DNA of 64,000 nt from Agarophyton chilense (Eukaryota; Rhodophyta; Florideophyceae; Gracilariales; Gracilariaceae). The translations under genes and the position numbers were made by a program. Shown piece by piece: positions 52,749-62,810 of the stretch (the stretch's first letter is position 1; every line of letters starts with the position of its first letter). The notes under the pieces are model-generated. The model saw only the letters and a program-made list of their open reading frames with translations, had not been told where the DNA came from and did not search any database. The stretch spans positions 1,178,001 to 1,242,000 of the forward strand of contig JARGXX010000080.1 of the NCBI GenBank assembly GCA_030374765.1, read 5' to 3'.

Positions 52749-53411
52749 GTGATTCCACACGTCTTGAAGAGTCGAGTTATCCATCTGGCACACTACAGCA
52801 GGCTGTCTGGTCCTCCAGGAGGAACGAAGTTGTTCATGACTCTAAGAAGAGATTTTTACTGGCCTACTTTGGCAATGGCCTGCCATGCTACAGTGAGGTT
52901 GTGTACAACATGTGCGAAGAATCGCGTGAAGCTTTACAGGAAGCGGAAACCGATGACGTTATTCCAGGCGAGAGCGCCTTTACAATACGTCAGTATCGGC
53001 ATCCTAGGGGAGTTGATTCGCTCAAGGCGAGGTTATCGCTACCTATTGGTAATCACCGACCGCTTTTCGAAACTAGTGCGGATTGTGCCGCTGAAGCGGA
53101 TAACCGCAACCCTAATCGCACAGGCGTTTATCAAACACTGGGTATTTATATACGGATCACCAGAAGTTTTGCTATCAGGTAATGGGAAGCAATTCGTTGC
53201 GAAGTTCTTTCAGAATGTTTGCCGCATTATGGGCATTCGAAACGTGTTTACCACAACCTATCATCCGCAATGCAACGGTCACGTGGAGCGTTTCAACCGC
53301 ACGCTGATAGCAGCATTACGACACTACATCGCGGACCACCCGAAAGAATGGGACATGTTTACAGATACTCTGTGCTACGCGTACAATACGCAAGTTCATA
53401 CCTCTACATAG
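52749..53411 (+). pseudogene. C2 pol: integrase core
   Basis: 220 codons: finger H..H..LCTTC, SIGILGELI (Gly where A and B have the first catalytic Asp, as in C1), LLSGNGKQF (second Asp is Gly) and GHVERFN (Glu kept). The catalytic triad is thus damaged at two places. The TAG at 53409-53411 is shared with C1. Confidence 0.87.
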
Positions 53412-54746
53412 ACGGCACCGTTCGACCTCGTGCTCTCACGTAATCCTCCAGCTTTACCGGTTGCGCTCGACGACGAGACAGAATTGGACGCGCCGACCCC
53501 GGCTAAGTAACATATAAAATGGAGGAATGACCTGAAGGCCAGAGCGGAAGAAGCCGCTTAGGAGTTATCAACGACGCAAGCTCGCTATAAGAGAAACTAT
53601 GACGCCAGAAGACGAAGAGAAAATCCGGCAATCCGAGTAGGAGGTCACGTCTTCGTGCGAGTTGAAAGACCGGACAAACAGGAATAATCTCGTCATAAGT
53701 TGTTGCTGATAACGGCTGGAACCTTCAAAGTGGTGGAACATAATGAAGACACAGTGGTCATCAAGACAGGTGAGGACGTTGAGCGTGTATCGTGCGAACG
53801 CGCTGAAGTCGCGCCTGACCCGCAAGTGGAAGTCCAAGTACATGGTAGAACTAAGGAGGCAAGTGCGACGGAACGTCAAGGCAAAATCCCAAGTGACTCT
53901 GGGGAGAGTGAACCGCCACCAATGGCTCGAGCGGAAGAGAAAGCTCCTGATCTCCCACCGCCGGCGGTTGCGTACGCCAATCAAGGACAGCTTCCGAAGT
54001 ATCGGGATATGCCCCGTGGCACGCGCACTCTCGTAAGTACAGAAATGGAACATGAAAGCAGGAAAGATGTTTTGGACCTTGGCCCTAAGGACTTGGAAAC
54101 GAGTGCACGCGAAAACGCGCCGTTTCCGCTTCAGGCTGAACCGTCAGGTGAAGCACCACTCGCTGTTCCGCCGATATCGGCTCCCATCCCTCTTGGGCAG
54201 GAAGAAGAAGAGGTATCGCCTCCTGTCGTGGTGCAAGCACCATCATCCACTGAACAGCGGTCAGAATCGGATAAACCAAAGGAAGTTTATCCACGAATGG
54301 AATTGAGAAGTTGCAAGAAAACCGCTTCAATGGAACCTGGAAACCAGGATAGATCTTTATCTGAGAAAGGTTCTCAAAGAATGAGTACACTTCCCAAGCG
54401 GGCAGAACGACAGTTAGTCGACGAGCGAACGCTTAGTGACGCTGAGACTGCTAACACAGAGACGCTTAGGTCAGCCCTAAGGCATTTCAAACCTGTTAAC
54501 AGGAGTCTCGCGCCAACAGCGAAAGCATTGGGGAACGCCCAGGAATATGTTATGGATCGCGTATGTGAACATGGCGAGCATGAAGATACTAGAGAATTAC
54601 TGTGTCGAGTCCGTTGGTACGGTTTTCCTCCGGAAGCGGATACGTAGGAACCTATAGCTCATATCCCCCGTTCGCAGCTCGTGCAACCACTCCCCAGGGA
54701 GACCGACTCCTCGATAGTCGGGCTCATGGGCACATCCCATTTCTAA
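53412..54746 (+). pseudogene. C2 pol C-terminus with linker and chromodomain
   Basis: Same frame as the integrase: shared stops TAA 53508-53510, TAG 53559-53561 and TAA 53685-53687, then a long open part (53700-54647) with GTFKVVEH and VVIK (GPY/F-type module), a Pro/Glu/Ser-rich linker and the chromodomain EYVMDRV, CRVRWYGFP. A TAG replaces the Trp of the TWEP motif. A ~30-bp deletion follows. The frame ends at 54744-54746. Confidence 0.85.
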
Positions 54747-55046
54747 ATATGGGCTACAAAGGTAGTAAAACCTCGAAAGGCGAGAAGAAAACAAGAAATC
54801 ATGAAGAGGAAACGTGAAGACACGCAAGAAAAGGACGTTTACTGATTACCACCTAGGACAAACTCTAGAAGCGAGAAGAAGAATTGAAGAACTCGAGAAG
54901 TGAGAAGGGAAGTATGAAACCCGAGAAGCGAGAAGAGATGAAGACTAGAGTATAATAAGGGAACGTGAAGACACGAAGTCACCAAAGTTTTATTAATATC
55001 AAGATATCACCGCAAGGGTGTTGACTAGGAGTCTTTTCTAGGATCA
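54747..55046. repeat. Purine-rich spacer in C2
   Basis: As in C1: A/G-rich plus strand with repeated CTCGAGAAG-type units between the convergent pol and accessory ORF stops. Confidence 0.6.
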
Positions 55047-56873
55047 TCAAAGAGACGTGCGAGCACGCAGGTTCGCAAGAAGCTGTGCGCGATCACCCTC
55101 AACTTGGTCCACGGGAAAGCCCGCATCTAAGAGGAACTGCCTCAGCGGATCCAAGCCTGGAGCTTCGACCGGCACTGCACTCGGTTGTTGGGTAAACCAA
55201 TGGAGGTTCTCTTGAGCAACTCGCGCCGCTGCGGATTGATCGACGGAAGTCGCTACGCCTTCCAGCTCGGGCTCGTCCTCGTAACCGAGGTAAGCCTCAG
55301 CTCCTGGTGCTTCCTCATACGGTTCCTCTCCGTTCTCGGATGGAGCAGCATCTTACAAGTATCCAGTAAGCTGGTTGGGTGGCCTGTCACGCGGGTTCTC
55401 CCGAGGAAAGCGAGCCTGCTCGGAGGTGATCAACTGGCGCGTCCAGGGGTCGTACCAAACGAAATCTCCAGCACTTGCCGTTCGTCCTGGAGAATGGTCG
55501 TGGTGTCTTGCACGGGTTCGGCGAGCGGATTGATCAGCTGGGACTCCATACCAATCGACACTGTCGATCAAATCCACAAGATGGAGGAAGTCGGCATGGT
55601 TCGCACCGGATCCCAGGACAAGGGTAAGATCGAGTTCTCTCGCATACTTTCGCGCTGTGGGCCACATGTACCAAACTCTAAAGGTATCATAAGCATCCCA
55701 CAGGAGGAAGACGGCCATATTGGCGATAAACTCGGTATAAACCACCGTCAAGTATCCCGAGAACGAGTCGTTAACCAACGCGGACCCGATGTAGGAGATC
55801 GCCGGTGGGATCTCCACAAGGCAACCATGAGGACTATCGATCGCCGCCCAATGCTCCGGCATGCTGGTGTAGCGCCCGAAGCGCGCGTTCCGCCGGATGC
55901 GGTCAATCTCGATCATTTGATACGGCACCAAATAGCCCAAACGTGATCGAGTACGACGTCCCCAACGGGGATAATCCCAATAGGGAATGTCCCGCTTTCG
56001 AAGGAAGCGGAACTCCGCACGGAGAAGAGGTTGCTGAAAGCAGAGAGCTGCATCACGCACACCGCGCACACCGCGCCAACCGCTAACATCGACTTCAACG
56101 AGTGTCTCGATATACGAGTAACCTTCACCGTCGGTACGGGCTTTCCAGGTATCTAGTTCCCAGTCCTGCGGGAGGAGAACCGTACTGATGAATCGGTGAA
56201 GACGCTGGTAAATCAGCTTGGTGAACTGGGTACGGGCTTCGGACAAGGTTTCCGTTGAATATCGCGCAATTGCGTTGTCTGGCAAAGAAATATGGCTCGC
56301 CCAGTCGTCGCTATAAATCGCGTGTTACGGAATACCGTCGGGGAAGTACCCACCGTGTACATACTGTTGCATCAATGCGTCATCGCGGATAGAAACTGGA
56401 TCAAACCAGGGCGCTTGCGCGAAAAGTTCAACGTTGTCGAGAGGATCTCGTCCATAGAAATCCGCAGGGTGTGGGTAGCTCCGCTGAGCATGATGAGAAG
56501 GAGCTCGAATTACACCCGCAGAGGCGACGTAAGCAGCGTTCGGCATCGGAGCCACTGTTGGCTGAGGTAACGGTACCAACCGGAATCTGGTGTACGGTGT
56601 GGGGAACGAACGGTATGGACCGAGTTGAGCAGTAGGCTGCGACGCATAACCACCAGTGTTGGACGGAGCCCCAGAAGGCACATCCTCAGAGAAGGGCTGA
56701 AACGGGTTGGACCCGGCGTTCGGATTCATCGCGAGAGATGGAGCTGAAAAGCGGTGAGGAACAGAATGCTGTTGGGAACTGTAAGAGTTGGTCCGGCGGC
56801 GAAGAATTAGTGAGGACGATGAGTACCCGGAACACCGGTCCGACTTCGTATAAACGCTTCTTGCGTCCCCCAT
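55047..56873 (-). pseudogene. C2 antisense accessory ORF (aORF)
   Basis: Unknown function; the best-preserved C copy, about 608 codons from MGDARSVY at 56873, 25 bp from the 3' LTR. Only two stops: TAA 56325-56327 (shared with C1, sense in C3) and TAA at 55353-55355. Middle part: SGWRGVRG, LLRAEFRFLRKRD, SRLGYLVPYQ, RFGRYTSMPEHW, GCLVEIPP, AVFLLWDAYD, LDLTLVLG, VPADQS, SPGRTASAGDFVWY. Acidic linker, then RQFLLDAGFP. A weak hydrophobic stretch surrounds AVFLLW; no signal peptide, no Cys/His finger. Confidence 0.83.
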
Positions 56874-56886
56874 GGTTCGCGCTCAA

Positions 56887-56897
56887 CGAGGGGGGTA
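56887..56897 (+). promoter_or_regulatory. Polypurine tract of C2
   Basis: CGAGGGGGGTA directly before the 3' LTR. Confidence 0.85.
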
Positions 56898-57564
56898 TGT
56901 TGTATTCTACTATGTCGGGGAATCCAATGGCTTGGAATTTCGCGAAGTCGCAGTTGGAACTCATAAGTGATTGGTATCATCAGAATTGTGCTATGAGACG
57001 GCACACCGCGTAGGATATCAGGAGGCAGGGTACAGTGTTGGGACACGTGATATCACGAGTGGAGTGGCTTGCAACGGCGCATGTAGTGGCGATCCACGTG
57101 GCTGGTTTTACTATTCTTTGTAGCTAGACGTCCATTAGGGACCATACCCACACAGTGGTTTGGCTAAGTGGCTGACCACTGGGTATCATTTATATAATTA
57201 TTTGGGCACTCACCCTGGCACACAGTATATAGTTTACCAGAGGTGAGTGCCGACTCCAAGTAAAGGAGACAACATGGGCATCATGACTATTCTGTTCCTC
57301 GCTTAGGATTCCTTAACCGGAGATCCGGACGAGCTATAATAGATAGTCAGCCCCCAACCACTTCACGAGCCGTCTCGTACCTACATTCCATCAACGTTTT
57401 ACAGTTGCACTGTTCACCCTCGCTGGCGAGTAGTGGCCTTACACCCCACTTCCAGCTCGCTGGTGTTGTAGCTCTACCACCCCTTTTCCTTCGCCGCAAG
57501 CGACCCATCAGCAGTCCGAACGCTGGTGCAGGTGTCTGCTCTCTCCGTTAGAGCGGATACTACA
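56898..57564 (+). repeat. C2 3' LTR (667 bp)
   Basis: TGTTGTATTC (one change from TGTAGTATTC) to GATACTACA. Joined on the right to a short copy of D-family pol linker. Confidence 0.92.
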
Positions 57565-57646
57565 GATAGCGACTGCGTCGAGTCGTGCAAGACGTCGGTA
57601 TCGGGCACCCCTGATGGTCGAAGAGTGACCCGCGACGGTGCGGCGT
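57565..57646 (-). repeat. Displaced copy of D pol linker
   Basis: GATAGCGACTGCGTCGAGTC onward matches 59347-59430 with about six changes, same orientation. It sits between the C2 LTR and the accessory ORF fragment, where the A layout has only accessory ORF and LTR. Confidence 0.82.
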
Positions 57647-58377
57647 ACATCGGGTGGGAAGCCTACGACCAGTATCGACTGTGGTATCTTCCTCGGCGTT
57701 TGCGTGGTTACATTCGGCAGCTGGACCTTCAACTCCCTCTTGGAGGTGTCAATAACGGTGATGAATCTCAGGAGCTCATCGATGTCATTGGGCGTGTCAA
57801 TTGGGCTGTCGTGCCTGTCCGGCAGAGAGGCCGTGGTCAAGAAGCCGGTGGGGCTGATCGGTCTCCGGGGCGTCGCACGCCGTTGGCGGGAGATTTCATC
57901 ATCTTTAACCATGGCAGCAGCAAGAGGTCTCCGAGGAGGAGGCGTCGGCACTCCGGATGGCTCCGCGAGGCATACCATACGGGCACCCCGTGGGGTTGGT
58001 CAACTCGGATGACTTCTACTAGGCCTATGGCGGTAATGCTCCCCTGGAGCGGACGAATACCGTGGCGTCGAGGTCATGAAAGACGTGGAAAACCCCGATG
58101 GTGCCGATACTACGGCGCAGCCGGCGCAGGGAGCGACCCACGCAGGTGAAGTCATCGATCCAGTGGCGGCGGCGTTGCCGGACGAACCGGAAGTTATCGA
58201 GGTTCCCATACGCCCAGAGGCGGTCGTGATTTCCCAGTTCCTTCGGGGTGTTGGACTGAACGCGCAAGCGGCGACATTGGTGCGATGAGAGACGCCCTCG
58301 TGGCACGCCTGACCGGCGGGAGTAACTCCGCTAGCGATTCGGTTGGCGCGCACGGCAGTCCGGGTTCTTCCAACTAA
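57647..58377 (+). pseudogene. D antisense accessory ORF, C-terminal half
   Basis: Unknown function. Begins abruptly in the middle of the domain: WEAYDQYRLWYLPRRLR, LDLQLPLGGVNN, VNWAVVPV, SPGRRTPLAGDFI, all matching A closely. The frame shifts near 57910, after which another frame carries APRGIPYGHPVGLVNSDD (A: APRHIPEGHPIGFVDADE), with a TAG soon after, and the C-terminal VISQFLRGVGL helix at 58226-58260. Ends at TAA 58375-58377. Protein similarity to A is stronger than expected from the DNA difference. Confidence 0.78.
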
Positions 58378-58568
58378 TTCCTTGTGACCTTGGTTAGTAT
58401 ATCCCGCTGTGCGGTAGTGTGTGCAGCAACTTCGAAAAGAATAAACTGCTTCCGTCTATAACGGATTTGTTTTCTTTCTTCTCTTCCACTTCTTCTGAGT
58501 GTCCTTCTCCAGGTCTTCTGTACATCTTCTCCTTCTTCCAAGGGTCCTTATCCAGGTCTTCTGTTCCT
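58378..58568. other. Spacer between convergent pol and accessory ORF in D
   Basis: Pyrimidine-rich on the plus strand (TTCTTTCTTCTCTTCCACTT, repeated CCAGGTCTTCTG), so purine-rich in the pol sense. Equivalent of 3666-3844. Confidence 0.5.
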
Positions 58569-59855
58569 TTATCCCCATCGGGTGTCTTCTTGTCCCACTT
58601 GGGCTCGGTCTATGGTAGCCGGCAAAGCCGTAACAGTACGAAGATGATACTGTACCACCTTTGACCAAGGTAGGTGCTCTATTGGTTCGTCTGAATCCCA
58701 TTCGGGGCCGTACCCGTACCAACGGACCAAGTATTGGAGATACCCCTTTGGATGGTAGGAGTGCTCCAGAATGCGTCCGACCACGAACTCTTGTCTGTAC
58801 ACTTCCCGGCCATCCCGTATGACGGTGTCGCTATTTCCGGGTGGTACCCGTTCTGAGCCAGGGGGTACCGAAGTGATCACGCGTTGGGCGGCTTCGCTCC
58901 GGTCGGACCGTGTAGCGCGCAAGGCAGTCCTCGGCCGAGTAGAATGTCGACCCGACTTCGGCGGTTCATTTTCCTCAGGTGCCGGGCTTGTTTCGGCGCT
59001 TCCCACTCCGGTTGGAGGGCCCACACCAGCGGGTAACCCGGGTGGTCGTTCCGCTACTCGGCGTGGTGAAGCTCGCTTCGGCGGTGAGATTCGCTGAGGC
59101 GGTGGCGCATTGTCGCACCTCTCTGTCCCACGGCGAGGTTCCGTGTAGTCACGTGAGCGTTCCAATGGCTGGCTGTCCGGCGTCGGCGCCGTGGATGTAT
59201 CCGCCTTCCTGTGGGAGGTACTTGGCGGTGCGTCGTCCACTCGTACTGTATCAGGCTGCAGTGCGTCGAGCGCATTTGCATTTCGTATTGCAGGTGTGGT
59301 GACACCTCGGCGAGTGCTGGTGGCGTTATCCACAGCTGCGTTCTGAGGCTTGGATAGCGACTGCGTCGAGTCGTGCAGGACGTCGGTATCAGGCACCCCT
59401 GATGGGCGAAGAATGACACGCGACGGTGCGGCGTTTCCAACGACGGTATCGACCGGATTACGACGGCTGTCGGGCGCCTCCCCCTCCTTAGACGATTCAC
59501 CGGAGTTGGTGTCCGTCGGGTGGACTGGGGAGGAGCGACGAATGCGCTACACGATTCCTTTCGGGTTGGGCGCCGCAGGTAGCAGAAGGTCAGACAAACC
59601 CCGAGATGGGTGTGGAAACGCGTAGGGACGCGAATGGACCTGGGGTAAGGGGGTCGATGAATCCGTTCCAACGGGAGCAGTCACACCAGTAGGTTGGGAT
59701 GTTAACGGCGGAGGAACCGATACCACGCGATTGCGGGAGATGCGTTCGTGATTACCAGCGAGGTCAACAACGACAGTGTCGCGGGCCACCTAAATAACCC
59801 GAAAGGGGCCGTCGGCAGCGGGTGACAGCTTGTGGCGTTTCTCCTTCTCTGGGTT
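58569..59855 (-). pseudogene. D pol C-terminus: module, linker and chromodomain
   Basis: Two frames. 59789-59547 has TVVVDLAGNHERISRNRVV, the end of the GPY/F-type module; 59396-58569 has the Pro/Ser/Thr-rich linker and the chromodomain (YRQEFVVGRILEH, YLVRWYGYG, WDSDEPIEHLP; about 58800-58660). In the third aromatic cage position D has Y where A has L. Homologous to A 3845-6139. Confidence 0.82.
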
Positions 59856-60755
59856 CTAATACTCCATGCGGATGAATACATAACCGTCGGGGGCGAGACG
59901 TGGCTGCGAGCGAGGGGCTTTGGTATCAAAGTCATGCTTGTAAGCGGCCTGGGCTCGGCACATTGAACGCCGTGCGGCGGGAACGAGCTTCGTGAGCCAA
60001 GTTTTCCACGCTTCGCAGTAAGCAGTCGGTGACGGAAAGGTATCCAGCGTGGGCTGTGGTTCCAGCGCCACGGGCAGCGGGGTACGGCACAGTACCAGCT
60101 CGAAGGGCGTTAATCCAGTTGTACTGTGCACCTGCGTATTGTACGCAAAGGTAAGCGCATCAGTGAACAAGTCCCAATCTTTGGGGTGGTCTGCATCGGA
60201 TGAACGGAGTGTCGCAAGTAAAGTCCGGTTGAACCGTTCGGCCTGCCCATTTGTTTGGGGGTGGTAAGTGGTCGTGAACAAATTCTTAATGTCCAAGATG
60301 CGACAAACATCCTCGAAGAAACGAGAGGCCAACTGTCTCCCGTTATCGGAGAGGAGGTTGACCGGTGGGCCGTAGACGAAGACCCAGTGTAGGACGAAGG
60401 CTTGAGCCACGCTCAAAGCGGAGATCTTCAGTAACGGTACGGTCCGGACATGCTTGGAGAAGCGATCTGTAATTACGAGTAAGAACTAGTAATTCCGCTT
60501 AGTGGTAAGGAAGGGACGGAGTATATCGATTGCCACAAACGCGAACGGAGCGCGAGCTAGAAACAGTTTCAACTTCGTCGCATGACGGCGGAGTTTGACA
60601 CGGTTCCGAGCGCAATCGGTAGAAAACCGCACCGTTGCGTAGCAGTCCACTGCCATGGCAGGCCAGTAGAAGCTACGGCGTAGGGTGAGGTAAAGTTTCC
60701 GTCCCCCAACGTGGCCACTCAGTTTGGAGTAGTGCGACAACCGCAAGACTCTCAA
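59856..60755 (-). pseudogene. D pol: integrase
   Basis: 60755-60486: zinc finger (LSHYSKLSGHVGG, FSTDC) up to FVAIDIL. A TAG at 60486-60488 (Lys in A) interrupts. 60416-59856: LLSDNGRQL and GQAERFNRTL (second Asp and Glu kept), AYNTQVHSTTGLTPFEL, then the tail to MEY and a TAG. The stop at 60756-60758 before the finger is a Gln codon in A. Confidence 0.85.
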
Positions 60756-62119
60756 CTAGAGGGTATGTGGTACCACGATTTGTGGGTGCAATCCGACGAT
60801 TCGTACAAGGTATCCGGCGTCATTCACCTGAAAGGGGAGAGTGCCTCCTCCATTGAGTTGAGCGCGGACTTTCGCGCAGAACGGGTCAGAGAATTGCTCC
60901 CGTATCATCTCCTCTGGAGTAATATGCAAGAAGATCCCTGGTAAGGGTTTCTCGGAATCTTCCGAGAGAAGAAAGTCGTCCAAGTCGGAACCGGAATCTG
61001 AAGAGTCCGTGTCTCGTTCTTCGTCCTCGATGGTAGCGTCGTCGCCATTCACTGCAAAGCAGGTTATTTCATCGTCTTTGACGGGTAGTGCTTCGCTAGT
61101 AGCGAGCAGGCGGGAGAGAGCATCGGCTTGGGTGTTGCACGATCCTTTTCGGTACTGCACGTCAAAGTCAAATTCCGCTAGACGGAGACGCCAACGCTTC
61201 AAGCGGCCTGAAGGCTCCGAGATGAAGAGTAGCCATCGAAGCGATGCGTGGTCCGTAAAAACGGTGAAATGATTACCCATGAGATAGAGGCGCAAAGTTT
61301 GTAATGCCCACACTACTGCAAGGCATTCCTTCTCCGAGACGGAGTAATTCTTCTCGTGGACGTTTAGCGATCGGGACCAGTACCCTACGGGGCGTCTTTC
61401 CCCATTGGGTGCAGTTTGAAACAGTGCACAACCTACTTGGTAGTCGCTGGCGTTAGTATCTACGGTGAAGGGCCTTCCAGGCTTGGGTAACGAGAGGATC
61501 GGGGCGGAGACGACAGAATCCTTAAGAGAGTTGAAAGATTCCGTTTGAACGGGGGTTAAGGGGTCCAGTTTTGGTGGTTGGCCTTTCCGCAAAAGCGCGT
61601 TTAACGGTGCAGCCTTGTCCGCAATGTGCGGGATGAATCGTCGGTAAACATTCGCGAGTCCCAGAAAGGAACGAAGCTCGGTTTGCGTCCGCGGTTCTTT
61701 AGCCTCTTTGAGTGACTTAACACGAGTCTCCTCGATTGTAACACGTCCTGGACGGATAACATGGCCGAGATACTTCACAGTGTCCATAAAGAAGTCACAT
61801 TTCTTCAACTTAAGAGTGACAACCGCATCTCGAAGCGTGGTCATGATATCCCTCACATGAGTAAGATGTTTGTCCAGATTATCTGAGAAGACGATTATGT
61901 CACCCAGGTATACCAGGCAGGTACGCCATTTGAAGCGGGCCAGTAGGATGTCGATGGCTCGCTGGAAAGTAGCGAGGGCGTTGGTAAAACCAAAAGGCAT
62001 CCGTTTGAAACGGTAGAGATCGGAGTGACACGCGAAAGTGCTTTTATCATGGTCTTGCTTCCTTACCGGAACTTGCCAGTATCCCCAATTGGCGTCCAGG
62101 GTTGTAAAGACGGTGGTGT
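60756..62119 (-). pseudogene. D pol: RT and RNase H
   Basis: Open from 62000 to 60756 (414 codons) with homology from 62119: LDANWGYWQVP, MPFGFTNALATFQ, VYLGDIIVF (YLDD to YLGD, one catalytic Asp lost), LGHVIRPG; RNase H VDTNASDYQVG (the Asp of TDAS is Asn) and FTDHASLRW. The RT start is cut by C3 at 62119/62120. Confidence 0.87.
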
Positions 62120-62786
62120 TGTAGTATTCGCTCTAACGGAGAGAGCAGACATTTGCGACAGCGTTCGGACTGCCGATGGGTCGCTTGCGGCGAAGGAAAA
62201 GGGGTGGTAGAGCTACAACCCCAGCGAGCTGGAAGTGGGGTGTAAGGCCACTACTCGCCAGCGACGGTGAACAGTGCAACTGTAAAACGTTGATGGGACG
62301 TACGTTCGAGACGGCTCGTGAAGTGGTTGGGGGCTGACTATCTATTATAGCTCGTCCGGATCTCCGGTTAAGGAATACTAAGCGAAGAACAGAATAGTCA
62401 TGATGCCCATGTTGTCTCCTTTACTTGGAGTCGGCGCTCACCTCTAGTACACTATATACTGTGTGCCAGGGTGAGTGCCCAACTAAATATATAAATAATA
62501 CCCAGTGGTCAGCCACTTAGCCAAACCACTGTATGGGTATGGTCCCTAATGGACGTATAGCTACAAAGGGTAGTAAAACCAGCCACGTGGCTCGCCACTA
62601 CATGCGCCGTTGCAAGCCACTCCACTCGTGATCCCACGTGTCCCAACAATGTACCCTGCCTCCTGATATCCTACGCGGTATGCCGTCTCATAGCACAATG
62701 CTGATGATATCACTCACTCATGAGTTCGAACCGCGATTTCGCGAAAATCCAAGCCATCGGATTCCCCGACATAGTAGAATACTACA
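62120..62786 (-). repeat. C3 3' LTR (667 bp)
   Basis: Plus-strand TGTAGTATTCGCTC to GAATACTACA, the reverse complement of the C1 and C2 LTRs, with the TATA-centred dyad near 62433-62479. Confidence 0.92.
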
Positions 62787-62797
62787 TACCCCCCTCG
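62787..62797 (-). promoter_or_regulatory. Polypurine tract of C3
   Basis: Reverse complement of TACCCCCCTCG, i.e. CGAGGGGGGTA, the same as in C1 and C2. Confidence 0.85.
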
Positions 62798-62810
62798 TTA
62801 AGCGCGAACC

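Larger units (their letters stand above)
46955..57564 (+). mobile_element. Element C2: Ty3/Gypsy chromovirus, 10.6 kb, degenerate
   Basis: Same family as C1 and fuller: LTRs 46955-47582 and 56898-57564, PBS, gag, pol, purine-rich spacer, minus-strand accessory ORF and PPT. The flanks TTTCT and GATAG do not match, so the ends probably come from recombination rather than one insertion. Shares six in-frame stops with C1 and has private ones too. Confidence 0.93.
57565..62119 (-). mobile_element. Element D: truncated A-like chromovirus
   Basis: A-family relative on the minus strand: part of an antisense accessory ORF (plus), spacer, chromodomain, linker, integrase, RNase H and RT. The 3' LTR and the start of the accessory ORF are missing at left; gag and the RT N-terminus lie beyond element C3. 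The first 82 bp are an out-of-order copy of its own pol linker. Confidence 0.88.
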
